DNA of 64,000 bases. Source: Thermosynechococcus sp. (lineage in GTDB: Bacteria > Cyanobacteriota > Cyanobacteriia > Thermosynechococcales > Thermosynechococcaceae). The position numbers were made by a program, and so were the translations under genes. Positions within the stretch are counted from its first letter, which is position 1. Every line of letters begins with the position of its first letter. The stretch covers positions 1,953,527 through 2,017,526 of the forward strand of contig NZ_AP024678.1 of the NCBI RefSeq assembly GCF_025999095.1, written 5' to 3'. Below, in pieces: positions 26,961-36,097 of the stretch. Below the pieces are notes generated by a model, which worked only from the letters and a program-made list of their open reading frames with translations, was not told where the DNA came from and made no database searches.

Positions 26961-28001
26961 TCATGGGGCATAACGCTTGAGCACCGATATGATTCCACCG
27001 GCCACAGTCCCGGCAAACTGCTCGACCGAAAAACGCTGCGCGGCTTCAGATTGGAGAAAATCGGCGATCGCGCGCTGATAGGCCAAGTAACGGTCCTCCG
27101 GCATCGTCCGCAGGTGGTCGTAGAGGTCGGCGTAGGAGGCGAAACGCCGCCGGTCGATGAAGCAGTCCTCGGGAATGTAGTCCGTGACATCCTCTGCGCC
27201 CCAATAGACCGGGACATTGCCAGCGCAGAATGCATCGAAGATTTTCTCGGTGATATAGCCGCGCAGCCCCGCGACGTTTTCATAGACGAGCGAAAAGCGC
27301 GCCCGTTCGAGCACCGGCGCCTTGGCGGGTATGGCGCCCCGCCATGAGGGAAACCAACGCACAAGTCTGGGCAACCTCCTTTCGATCCGATGAATGACTC
27401 CACCTAACCGAGTCGGGAGTCGTGGTGACAAATCCCACCCTGGGCCATAGAGCGCAAAATCCTCTGGCGCATGGCGTTCGAACCAGCGAATCGCCCGCAC
27501 CCGCTCCCGATAGAGATCCTTGGCGGGTCGCCAGACGGGCAACGCTTTGTTGGCGGCGATCATGACGAGAAGTTGGGGCCGCTCTCCGTAACCATCCACG
27601 ATGCCTTTACCCAAGGGGTGCGCCAACTGAATTTTGATTGCCAGCCCCTTTTCCACCAGCTCCGGCATCCACGTGAACACCCCCTGGTAGCGGCGCAACC
27701 GGTGCTCATCGACATTGGGCGGATGCACCAGCCCGCATTCCGTCAGGATCGCAAAGGTGGGAACGGCATGCTGGGTCGCATGGACGTTGACGTGAATGAC
27801 GAAATCCGGCTTACGGCCGTGGAGATCATCCGCGGCCAGCAGCTCCCAACCCGCTGCCCGAAGTGCATCACGCAGCGCCAGCCAAGGGCGGCTTAACCCG
27901 TCACGCGTGCTCGCGTCGAGAAATGCTGCCGCGGAACCGCCACTATAGGAGAGAGCACCGAGCAGCGCTGCCGAAGGGAAACCAGAAACAGCGCTCATCA
28001 C
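26961..28001 (-). CDS. GT10-family fucosyltransferase (alpha-1,3/4 type)
   Basis: The 346-residue protein has the GT10 C-terminal signature: FSLVYENVAGLRGYITEKIF followed by AFCAGNVPVYWGAEDV. The family transfers fucose from GDP-fucose to N-acetylglucosamine or glucose in Lewis-type structures. The N-terminal half is divergent, with ILTECGLVHP and acceptor-domain-like segments. The ATG overlaps the FkbM methyltransferase stop (ATGA, 27998-28001). With the GT11 gene nearby, a difucosylated glycan is possible; acceptor specificity cannot be read. Confidence 0.88.
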   Translation of the reverse strand: MMSAVSGFPSAALLGALSYSGGSAAAFLDASTRDGLSRPWLALRDALRAAGWELLAADDLHGRKPDFVIHVNVHATQHAVPTFAILTECGLVHPPNVDEHRLRRYQGVFTWMPELVEKGLAIKIQLAHPLGKGIVDGYGERPQLLVMIAANKALPVWRPAKDLYRERVRAIRWFERHAPEDFALYGPGWDLSPRLPTRLGGVIHRIERRLPRLVRWFPSWRGAIPAKAPVLERARFSLVYENVAGLRGYITEKIFDAFCAGNVPVYWGAEDVTDYIPEDCFIDRRRFASYADLYDHLRTMPEDRYLAYQRAIADFLQSEAAQRFSVEQFAGTVAGGIISVLKRYAP

Positions 28002-28711
28002 TCACTCCGCCGCGACATGGGGGAGATGAGGTTTTTTTTCGCCACCCAACTCTCCCAAACGAATTCGTAGTTCCACATCTCGACATGAGTTGCGGATAAC
28101 TTTTCCCGAATCGCTCGCCTGCGTTCATTTGCATTCGGAACGAAGTGATGAAACTGGATCTGGAGGAAACGCACATGATTGACCCATCCCGTAGTGATCA
28201 GGGTATCCAGAAGATCGTATTCCCCCCCCTCAATGTTGATTTTCATCAGATCGACATTGTGCACCCCGAGCGCCTCCAGGGCCTTATCGACCCGTCTCAA
28301 TTGCGCAAGCCTTTGCGGTTGCGGAGTCGATAACTCTCCGATGAAAGAGGAGCCGTCACCTTTGATCTCAATGGGCCGGTTTGCATCCTGGGCGCCCAAA
28401 CCATAGTTATGAATTTCAATCTTTGGGTTGGCAGCGAAGCGTTCAAGGCATTGGCGGTAGTATTCCTCCACAGGCTCGAAGACCAAAACCCGACAGCCGT
28501 ATCGGCTGTGGATCGCATCGGCGAAATCGCCCAAATAGCCTCCGATGTCCACCACTGTGCTATGAGCGGTCAATGGATAATTGAGTCGCAACGTCTCATC
28601 GCCCTTATCCTTGAACCAGCGTCTTACCTCAAGGAGGAAGGGGTCGCGTCGGATATATAGACCATAAAGCCAGCGAAGCCGCGCCTTTATCGCACGCACG
28701 GTTTCCCTCAT
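27998..28711 (-). CDS. FkbM-family methyltransferase
   Basis: The 237-residue SAM-dependent methyltransferase has the glycine motif VVDIGGYLGDFADAIHSRYG. Motif II is VLVFEPVEEYYRQC, and MKINIEGGEYDLLDTLI is the FkbM hallmark. Such enzymes in surface-glycan loci usually O-methylate sugars. It overlaps both neighbours by four bases, so it is part of a tight operon with the Methyltransf_11-type gene upstream and the GT10 gene downstream. Confidence 0.87.
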   Translation of the reverse strand: MRETVRAIKARLRWLYGLYIRRDPFLLEVRRWFKDKGDETLRLNYPLTAHSTVVDIGGYLGDFADAIHSRYGCRVLVFEPVEEYYRQCLERFAANPKIEIHNYGLGAQDANRPIEIKGDGSSFIGELSTPQPQRLAQLRRVDKALEALGVHNVDLMKINIEGGEYDLLDTLITTGWVNHVRFLQIQFHHFVPNANERRRAIREKLSATHVEMWNYEFVWESWVAKKNLISPMSRRSE

Positions 28712-29247
28712 TTCACAGGTTTCTCACACTCGACATTCAGGCTGATCAGAATCCCGTTTTCCTTGTCCATGTGGGGAATATAAGCCTGCGAAAAATCGTC
28801 CACATGGGCATGCTCGGTCTCCCGCCAGTCGTAATGGCGGACGTTGACAAATCCCGCCTCGGTGAGGTTGCGGGAAAGCGAGTCGAAATCGAAGACGTTG
28901 TAGTGGATGTTGTAGAGATAGTCCTGCCGTCCGAACAAGGGGCCGATTACGAGATCGAGCTTGCCGAAGCGCCGATAGACTTTGCAAATCTGGGCGAAAT
29001 CGGGGACGGAGATGCGCAGCACACCGCCCGGTTTGAGCACCCGATGCCATTCCTTGAGAACGCGGGGTACGTCGCGCCGCTTGAAGTGTTCCAGCACATG
29101 GCAGTTGTAGATCAGATCGACCGAATCGTCCGCGATGAACGACAGGTTGTCGATCGTGGCGACGTGATCCACATGGGGATAGTCGATGGCGTCGATGTGC
29201 ACGAAGCCGGGGATATGGCGCTTGCCGCAGCCGAGGTGGAGTTTCAT
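28708..29247 (-). CDS. Class I SAM-dependent methyltransferase
   Basis: The 179-residue methyltransferase starts KLHLGCGKRHIPGFVHIDAI, the SAM-binding motif I of this short group. It continues DLIYNCHVLEHFKRRDV (motif around the HVLEH signature) and VLKPGGVLRISVPDF. Substrates of this group in glycan loci are lipid-linked sugars or unknown. The ATG overlaps the acetyltransferase stop and its TGA overlaps the FkbM start. Confidence 0.87.
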   Translation of the reverse strand: MKLHLGCGKRHIPGFVHIDAIDYPHVDHVATIDNLSFIADDSVDLIYNCHVLEHFKRRDVPRVLKEWHRVLKPGGVLRISVPDFAQICKVYRRFGKLDLVIGPLFGRQDYLYNIHYNVFDFDSLSRNLTEAGFVNVRHYDWRETEHAHVDDFSQAYIPHMDKENGILISLNVECEKPVK

Positions 29248-29792
29248 GAGCGTGTCCTCTTTGCATTCAAGGCTCGGCGACCGTTTTCCTGCCGAATCTC
29301 AGCAGGGAGCAAGGTTTTCACGATCCGGGCGGGTACACCAGCGACCAAGACGTCCTCTGGCACATCCTTCGTTACAACCGCTCCCGCCGCAACGATGCTG
29401 CGGCTGCCGATTCTAACCCCCGGAAGAATGATCGCACCTGTGCCAATCCAGACATCGTCGCCGATTTCTACGGACCGGTTGATGCGGACCGCTGCAATGG
29501 GCAGTGCAGCAGGATCGTGCGTGGGAGTAACGATGCGGATGTAAGCCGCGATGGCGCAGTGTTCGCCGATGTTGATGTGGCCTTGTGACGAAGCCCACAG
29601 GTAAACGCCGGGACCTATCGAGGTGTCGGCACCGATGCGGACATGCCGCGGCCATTCAACCCCTACCCCCTTAGAGAGTAGTGCACGCGGCCCCAAGTAT
29701 CCCAGCCGCAGACGGAAATAGGCCATACGGATGCCCATGAAAGCTTCCCTCGCAAAGGCAAAGGCGTACGCGATTGATTTCGCAAAGGTCAT
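29244..29792 (-). CDS. Hexapeptide-repeat O-acetyltransferase (WcaF/CysE-like)
   Basis: The 182-residue left-handed beta-helix acyltransferase has repeat units such as VRIGADTSIGPGVYL and WIGTGAIILPGVRIG. The catalytic-type His lies in TPTHDPAALP. The end, VVTKDVPEDVLVAGVPARIV, is the classic tail of maltose/colanic acid acetyltransferases. It is the first gene of the leftward glycan operon. It probably acetylates a sugar of the surface polymer. A TATAAA (29816-29811, minus strand) precedes it. Confidence 0.88.
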   Translation of the reverse strand: MTFAKSIAYAFAFAREAFMGIRMAYFRLRLGYLGPRALLSKGVGVEWPRHVRIGADTSIGPGVYLWASSQGHINIGEHCAIAAYIRIVTPTHDPAALPIAAVRINRSVEIGDDVWIGTGAIILPGVRIGSRSIVAAGAVVTKDVPEDVLVAGVPARIVKTLLPAEIRQENGRRALNAKRTRS

Positions 29793-30068
29793 CTTATCAA
29801 CTTTGTAAGCTTTATAGCACAGTGTATCATCATAGTGTCTGCTCCCAACCCGCTAAGGGGGGCGAGCGTCTAGGGATTAGATACTCAGAGATTGCAGCCC
29901 CACTCTCAAAGTGTCTTAGGCAGAGTTCTGTGCTATCTATGTTGACTTATTGACTGACCAGAAAGATCGATGTTGTCCTGAGGAAGGGGGCCCGTCTCTT
30001 AGTGTTTTGGTCAATGTCGTCAGGATCCAGTACACTGACTGGCATCAAGCTTCTTTGGCACCAAGGTC
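29793..30068. other. Right edge of the glycan island, no gene seen
   Basis: 276 bases lie between the divergent island operon and the FHA-ABC transporter. On the minus strand TATAAA (29816-29811) is a possible -10 for the island operon. The right island junction must be here or inside the acetyltransferase start. No direct repeat matching the left edge, tRNA remnant or insertion sequence was seen. Confidence 0.45.
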
Positions 30069-33000
30069 ATGACTCAAACAGCGTGGTTAGAACTGGTCAA
30101 ATCAGTGAGTGAGCAGGGCGTCCAGTTACCCACCGGCGGACTGAAAATTGGCCGTGCCCCTGATAACGACATTGTTCTCAACGATCCTTCTGTTTCCCGC
30201 CACCATGCTTACTTTGGATGGCAAGAAGGGAGAGTACATTTAACTGATCTTGGCAGTAAGGCAGGTACCCATCTCAATGGCCAGCCAGTCGTGCCCAACA
30301 CTCCTATTCCTCTAGAAAATGGTGACTTAATCACGCTTGGCAACTCAGCAGTGCGGTTTCGCCTGGTTTGGCAGTATCAGGAATATCAGCCCGGCACTCT
30401 CGAGGTGGGTAGGCCTACTGAAGTTCCTGTGGTTGAAGTTCGCACAAAAACGTGGCGACAACGTTGGGGATTAAGGGAGCAAACTAGTCTTTTGGGAACG
30501 CATCCTGGCTGCGATGTCGTGGTGGATACTCCTGAACTGCTGCCCTGCCATTTGAAATTGCGCTTTGTCGATCAGCATCTTCAGGTCACGGATCTCAGTG
30601 ATCCACAGCTAGCGACGCACCCGTATTTGGGAATCGGGGAAAGCTATGCTCTGACAGAGTTTGTCACTCTCACCTATGTAGGACGGGAGTTGCCTGATTG
30701 CATTGATACCCAGCGCCATGCCGTTGCCTTTAGCCCAGCAACGGAGTTGCGTTTGATGGGGACAGCAACCCTGTTGGCGACTCCTGAGTCAGGTCAGCCA
30801 GATACAAGCTCCACTGTTCCTGTGAAGACAATTTCTTTAGTGGGCTACAACACGTTCACGATTGGCCGCGATCCTAGTAATGATTTAGTCATTGAGCATC
30901 CGACAGTCTCGCGTCACCACGCCAAAATTGAGCGCCGCAATGGCGATTTAATTCTCACGGACTTGGCATCCAGCAATGGCACGTTTGTCAATGGGCATGA
31001 GGTAGAAACATCCACACTGCTGCGGGTGGGGGATAGCATCCGCATTGGCAGCGATCGCCTGGTCCTCAATGCCGATGAGACTCTCACGCAGTATGCTGAA
31101 TCCGGTCACCTGCGCCTGGATGCCATCAACCTCACTAAGGTGGTGGGTAAGGGGACGCGAATTCTCCACGATATTTCGCTGTCAATTATGCCCAAAGAGT
31201 TTGTGGCCATTCTGGGTCCCAGTGGCAGCGGTAAGTCAACGCTCCTCGATGCCCTGAGTGGATTGCGGCCAGCAACGACGGGTACAGTACTGGTAAATGG
31301 CACAAGTTTTTACCGCAATTATCGGCTCTTTCAAGGGCAAGTGGGCTATGTGCCTCAGAAAAATATCCTCCACGAGGAGCTGACAATCGCTCAAGCACTG
31401 ACATACGCTGCCAGGTTACGAATGCCCCCAGATACGACACCGGCGGAACGCCAACAGCGGGTGACTGAAGTGTTGACTGAACTGGGGCTGACCCATCGTC
31501 GGGATGTTGCGATCGCCCGTCTCAGTGGGGGTCAACAGCGGCGGGTATGTATTGGCGCAGAATTGCTGACCCAACCGAGTCTGTTCTTCCTCGATGAGGC
31601 CACCTCTGGCTTAGATCCAGGAACTGAAGCTGACATGATGTTCCTGCTGCGACAGTTGGCAGATGGGGGGCACACCATTCTCATCATCACCCATGCCACC
31701 CAAAACATCCGGGAGTGTGATCTAGTGATCTATTTGGCGGAGGGCGGACGGCTGGCCTACTTTGGACCACCGGATCAAATGTTGCCCTATTTCCGCGCCA
31801 CCTTCGGCGATCGCTTCAGTGACATGAAGTTAGAGGATTTTTCAGGCATTTACCGCGCCCTGGATAAGGAAAAGAATCCCAATGCCCCCACCCCAGAAGA
31901 GCTAGAGCTAGCCTACCGGCGATCGCGCCTCTATCAGGAATATGTTGTGGGACGCCAACAGGCGCTGGCTTACATGCCCGATGAAAGTCAGCGGTCCCCC
32001 AAGGACAAATCCCGCCGCAGCAGTGAACCCAAAGCCAAGATCTCCCCCTGGCAACAATTTCTGATTCTGAGCCACCGCAATCTCACCATCCTCAGTCAAG
32101 ATCGCATCCACCTGTTGCTGACCCTTTTGATTGCTCCCTTGCTCGGCAGCCTGAGTTTTGTCTCTTGGCGGCGGGATCTGTTTAATCCCGAAACGGGGAA
32201 TGGGGGTCAAGCCCTGACGATGATTTTTGTCACCAGTCTCATTGCGGTAATGATCGGTGCGATGACAACAATGCGCGAGTTGGTCAAGGAGGTAGAAGTT
32301 TATCGGCGGGAGCGGTTGGTTGGCCTGCGGCTGTTGCCCTACCTTGGCTCCAAGGTGGCGATCGCCCTTGGTCTGGCCCTTTATCAAGCGGCCACCTATC
32401 TGGCGGTAACAAAACTAGCAGTGGATTTACCGGGAGATTGGGGTGTCACCTTTGCTATGTACCTCACCCTCGCCCTTGCCATTTTTGGCGGTATGGCGAT
32501 GGGCCTTTTGGTGTCTGCCCTTGCCCCTAGCCAAAACATTGTGCCCCTGCTGGTGCTGATGTTTTTAGTGCCACAAATTATCTTTAGTGGTGGTATTCAG
32601 CCCGCCTCCACCTTTGGATTACCGGGGCAGATCATCAGCCATCTGACAGTAATTAAATGGCCCTTTGAGGCGATGGTAAAGCTCACGGGTATGGGGGATG
32701 ACATTGCCAATGACCCCTGTTGGCGGGAGCCAGAGGAAGAGCGGCAAAAAATGACCGAACAGATGCAGCGGCAGTTTTGTCTTTGCTATGGCCCGGGCCT
32801 CTTTCAAACCTGCAACTTCCCCGGAATTCGCTCCAAATACGTACCCGCCGTGGATGCACCCGCACCGCCGCAGCCAGAGCCTCCCGGCGATCCCCCCAAT
32901 GATCCGGCGGCGCTCCAGGACTACCTCCGACGGCTGCAAGCCTATCGGGCGGCAATGGACGAGTGGGAAGTAAAATACGCCGAGTGGAATCGCCAGCGCA

Positions 33001-33167
33001 GTCGCGCCATCAATGAAGCGCAGGGCACTATCAGTCGCTTCCAGCGGGATCAAGGGTATATGTTTACTGTGGATGTGCAACGCCATTGGCGGAATCAAAG
33101 CCTTCTCATCTTGGCAATGCTAGTGGCTTTACCCTTCTGCCAAAAACGCCGTGACTTTGGCCGTTGA
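30069..33167 (+). CDS. FHA-domain ABC-2 type (ABCG) transporter, copy 1
   Basis: The 1032-residue half-transporter begins with an FHA domain (GRAPDNDIVLNDPSVSRHH, about 28-46). A degenerate FHA-like repeat follows (about 120-195), then a second good FHA domain (GRDPSNDLVIEHPTVSRHH, about 268-286). The ABC domain has Walker A GPSGSGKSTLLDAL, signature LSGGQQRRV and Walker B LFFLDEATSGLDP. The ABC-2 membrane domain runs about 680-870. Near 895-935 a Cys-rich loop (DPCW, CLCYG, CNFPG) is followed by a Pro-rich, helical segment and a last hydrophobic stretch. Rv1747 in mycobacteria has a similar layout and is controlled by phosphothreonine; regulation here is inferred. Confidence 0.92.
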   Translation: MTQTAWLELVKSVSEQGVQLPTGGLKIGRAPDNDIVLNDPSVSRHHAYFGWQEGRVHLTDLGSKAGTHLNGQPVVPNTPIPLENGDLITLGNSAVRFRLVWQYQEYQPGTLEVGRPTEVPVVEVRTKTWRQRWGLREQTSLLGTHPGCDVVVDTPELLPCHLKLRFVDQHLQVTDLSDPQLATHPYLGIGESYALTEFVTLTYVGRELPDCIDTQRHAVAFSPATELRLMGTATLLATPESGQPDTSSTVPVKTISLVGYNTFTIGRDPSNDLVIEHPTVSRHHAKIERRNGDLILTDLASSNGTFVNGHEVETSTLLRVGDSIRIGSDRLVLNADETLTQYAESGHLRLDAINLTKVVGKGTRILHDISLSIMPKEFVAILGPSGSGKSTLLDALSGLRPATTGTVLVNGTSFYRNYRLFQGQVGYVPQKNILHEELTIAQALTYAARLRMPPDTTPAERQQRVTEVLTELGLTHRRDVAIARLSGGQQRRVCIGAELLTQPSLFFLDEATSGLDPGTEADMMFLLRQLADGGHTILIITHATQNIRECDLVIYLAEGGRLAYFGPPDQMLPYFRATFGDRFSDMKLEDFSGIYRALDKEKNPNAPTPEELELAYRRSRLYQEYVVGRQQALAYMPDESQRSPKDKSRRSSEPKAKISPWQQFLILSHRNLTILSQDRIHLLLTLLIAPLLGSLSFVSWRRDLFNPETGNGGQALTMIFVTSLIAVMIGAMTTMRELVKEVEVYRRERLVGLRLLPYLGSKVAIALGLALYQAATYLAVTKLAVDLPGDWGVTFAMYLTLALAIFGGMAMGLLVSALAPSQNIVPLLVLMFLVPQIIFSGGIQPASTFGLPGQIISHLTVIKWPFEAMVKLTGMGDDIANDPCWREPEEERQKMTEQMQRQFCLCYGPGLFQTCNFPGIRSKYVPAVDAPAPPQPEPPGDPPNDPAALQDYLRRLQAYRAAMDEWEVKYAEWNRQRSRAINEAQGTISRFQRDQGYMFTVDVQRHWRNQSLLILAMLVALPFCQKRRDFGR

Positions 33168-33257
33168 AATACTGCAAGCTTTTAGGCCAAATTTTTTAGT
33201 GATTTTTTAATCAATAATGGATAAAGTCATCCGCCGCCGTTTTGTCTTTACAATCCT

Positions 33258-36095
33258 ATGTCCGCCCCCAATCTGCTGCTGATTGATGGCCATTCCTTGG
33301 CCTTTCGTGCCTACTACGCCTTTAGCAAGGGGCGAGACGGGGGCTTGCACACCTCTACGGGGATTCCTACCAGTGTGTGTTTTGGCTTTCTCAAGAGCCT
33401 CCTAGAGATTCTGGAGCAGCAGCAATCCCACCATGTAGCCATTGCCTTTGACTTGGGGGGACCAACATTTCGCCACGCCGCCGATGAAAACTACAAAGCA
33501 GGTCGCGCCGAAACCCCGGAGGACTTTATTACCGATATTGCCAATTTGCAGGCCCTGCTGCGGGCCCTGCGTTTGCCCCTATTGAGTCAGCCGGGCTATG
33601 AAGCGGATGATGTAATTGGTACGGTGGCTCACCGCCTGCGATCCCAAGGGTGGCAAGTGTCCATTGTCAGTGGCGATCGCGACCTCTTTCAATTGATTGA
33701 TCGCGAGGGTCAAGTCCAGGTCTTGTATCTAGGGAATACCCTTGGCCAGCGCAAACAGGGTCTGGAGGCCTTTGATGCCCTCAAGGTTAGGGAAAAAATG
33801 GGGGTTTGGCCAGAACAAATTGTGGACTATAAAGCCCTCTGTGGCGATGCCAGCGATCGCATTCCCGGTATTAAGGGCATTGGCCCCAAAACCGCTGTGC
33901 AATTGCTGAGTCAATACCCCACCCTGGAGGACATTTACGCCCACATCCATGAGATCACGCCCCCCAGCCTAAGAACCAAGCTGATCAATGGGGAGGCGGC
34001 TGCTCGCCATTCCCGTACCTTGGCCCAAATTGTCCACGATGTCCCCTTGGAACTCCCCCTGGAGGACCTGCATCTGAGTCCCTTTGACTGGCCAGCGCTG
34101 GAGCACCTGTTAGATCAGTTGGAGTTTCGCGCCCTGCGAATGCAACTTCAGGACTGGCACCGACGCTTGGGGGGTATACTCCCCGATTTAGAGACTGACT
34201 CAGAGGAAACGTGGTTTTTTGCGGCCACGGATACCCCCCCTCCCTTGAATGTGCAACTCATTGAAACGCCCGAGCAGCTGCAATGGCTGATTAGCCAGTT
34301 AGAAACCTGTACAGAGGCGAATCATCCGGTGGCTTGGGACACAGAAACAACGGCCTTGAACCCCCGCGATGCTGCCCTGGTGGGCCTGGGTTGCTGTTGG
34401 GGAGCCGCTCCTGATCAGGTGGCCTATCTGCCCTTGGGGCACAAAGCGGGCCAGAACCTCCCCCTGCAAGAGACCCTGAGCGCTTTGCGACCGATTCTTG
34501 AGGGCGATCGCTACCCCAAAGTCTTGCAAAATGCTAAATTTGACCGCTTGGTGTTGCGCTTTCAGGGGATTCAGCTGCGGGGCGTAGTCTTCGACACAAT
34601 GCTGGCGAGCTATGTCATTAATCCTGAAGCCAGCCACAACCTTAAGGATCTGTGTCACCGCTATCTGCCCCTCCAAGCCCAAAGCTACCGCAGTCTTGTC
34701 GGCAAAGACCAAACCCTTGCGGATCTATCACCAGCCACGGTAGCCCAATACTGTGGCCTCGATGTCCATACCACCTATCTTCTCAAGGAGAAACTAGAGG
34801 CAGACCTGACCCCCCGCTTGCGGCAACTGCTCCTAGAGGTGGAATTGCCCCTCGAACCCATTCTGGCGGAAATGGAAGCTACGGGCATTCGCATTGACAG
34901 TGACTATTTGCGGCAACTCTCCCAAGAACTCGAACAGCAACTGGCAGCCCTGCAACAACAGGCTTGGGATGCCGTAGGACAACCCTTTAACTTGGCCTCC
35001 CCCAAGCAACTGAGTGAACTGCTCTTTGGCACGTTGGGGCTAGATACGAAAAAGACCCATAAAACGAAATTGGGCTATTCCACCGATGCCGCAACCCTTG
35101 AAAAACTCCGGGGAGATCATCCCGTGATTGACCTCATTTTGAGCCATCGCACCCTTGCCAAGCTCAAATCCACCTATGTTGACGTGTTGCCCACGCTGGT
35201 GCGTCCAGACACAGGCCGTGTTCATACGGAATTTAACCAAGCGGTGACTGCGACCGGTCGCCTCTCGTCCTCCAACCCCAATCTGCAAAATATCCCCATT
35301 CGCACCGAGTTTAGTCGGCAAATTCGACGCGCCTTTATTCCAGAGCCGGGCTGGCTACTGGTGGCAGCCGACTATTCCCAAATTGAGTTGCGCATCCTCG
35401 CTCATCTGAGTCAAGAGCCTGCCCTGCTGGCGGCCTACCAAGCGGGGGCGGATGTCCATCGCCTCACGGCGCAGTTTCTCTTCGAAAAAACCGATATTAG
35501 TTCCAGTGAGCGTCGCCTGGGCAAAATTATTAACTTTGGTGTCATTTACGGGATGGGCCCCCAGCGGTTTGCCCGCGAGGCCGGCGTGAGTGTCGCCGAT
35601 GCCAAAGTGTTTATTCAGCGGTTTTACGATCGCTATCCACGGGTCTTTGACTATCTGCGGCAAATGGAACGGCTTGCCCTCAGCCAAGGCTATGTGGAAA
35701 CGATTTTGGGACGGCGGCGCTACTTTGCATTTGAGAGTCGCGAATTACAATCCCTGCGGGGCAAGCCCTTGGAAGTCTTAGCCGATGTCGATCCCAGTAA
35801 ACTAAAGATGAGCAATTATGAGCGGGGACTCTTGCGGGCGGCAGCCAATGCCCCCATTCAAGGTTCCAGTGCCGATATTATCAAGTGTGCAATGGTGAAG
35901 CTGGCACCCTTGTTGCCGTCAGAAAAGGCTCGCCTGCTGCTGCAAGTTCACGACGAATTGGTGTTGGAGATGACCCCTGAGGCGTGGGAACACCTGCAAA
36001 CCACGATTCCTGAAGTGATGAGTACGGCGGTGCCCCTGAGTGTGCCCCTGGCGGTGGATATTTACGCAGCGGCCAACTGGCTGGAGGCCAACTAG
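33258..36095 (+). CDS. polA: DNA polymerase I
   Basis: PolA fills gaps after Okazaki primer removal and in repair. The 945-residue product has the 5' nuclease domain (1-290; LLIDGHSLAFRAYYAF, GYEADDVIGTVA and GDRDLFQL). The 3'-5' exonuclease looks active (WDTETTAL, later QYCGLDVHTTYLL). The polymerase domain has DYSQIELRILAH, the O-helix GKIINFGVIYGMG, and VHDELVLE. All three activities therefore look present. The M16 protease gene starts two bases after the stop. Confidence 0.97.
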   Translation: MSAPNLLLIDGHSLAFRAYYAFSKGRDGGLHTSTGIPTSVCFGFLKSLLEILEQQQSHHVAIAFDLGGPTFRHAADENYKAGRAETPEDFITDIANLQALLRALRLPLLSQPGYEADDVIGTVAHRLRSQGWQVSIVSGDRDLFQLIDREGQVQVLYLGNTLGQRKQGLEAFDALKVREKMGVWPEQIVDYKALCGDASDRIPGIKGIGPKTAVQLLSQYPTLEDIYAHIHEITPPSLRTKLINGEAAARHSRTLAQIVHDVPLELPLEDLHLSPFDWPALEHLLDQLEFRALRMQLQDWHRRLGGILPDLETDSEETWFFAATDTPPPLNVQLIETPEQLQWLISQLETCTEANHPVAWDTETTALNPRDAALVGLGCCWGAAPDQVAYLPLGHKAGQNLPLQETLSALRPILEGDRYPKVLQNAKFDRLVLRFQGIQLRGVVFDTMLASYVINPEASHNLKDLCHRYLPLQAQSYRSLVGKDQTLADLSPATVAQYCGLDVHTTYLLKEKLEADLTPRLRQLLLEVELPLEPILAEMEATGIRIDSDYLRQLSQELEQQLAALQQQAWDAVGQPFNLASPKQLSELLFGTLGLDTKKTHKTKLGYSTDAATLEKLRGDHPVIDLILSHRTLAKLKSTYVDVLPTLVRPDTGRVHTEFNQAVTATGRLSSSNPNLQNIPIRTEFSRQIRRAFIPEPGWLLVAADYSQIELRILAHLSQEPALLAAYQAGADVHRLTAQFLFEKTDISSSERRLGKIINFGVIYGMGPQRFAREAGVSVADAKVFIQRFYDRYPRVFDYLRQMERLALSQGYVETILGRRRYFAFESRELQSLRGKPLEVLADVDPSKLKMSNYERGLLRAAANAPIQGSSADIIKCAMVKLAPLLPSEKARLLLQVHDELVLEMTPEAWEHLQTTIPEVMSTAVPLSVPLAVDIYAAANWLEAN

Positions 36096-36097
36096 GT

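Noticed and set aside
26765-27403. Minus-strand frame of 212 codons
   Set aside because: Most of it is an alternate-frame shadow of the GT10 gene; the remainder is the low-confidence signal-like stretch.
29847-29863. 17-base match AACCCGCTAAGGGGGGC also at 55829-55845
   Set aside because: The second copy is inside the caspase-like coding sequence; a match of this length in 64 kb is not far from chance, and no inverted or island-edge pattern links them.
32619-33098. Minus-strand frame of 159 codons
   Set aside because: It is antisense to the first FHA-ABC transporter, whose domains are clear.
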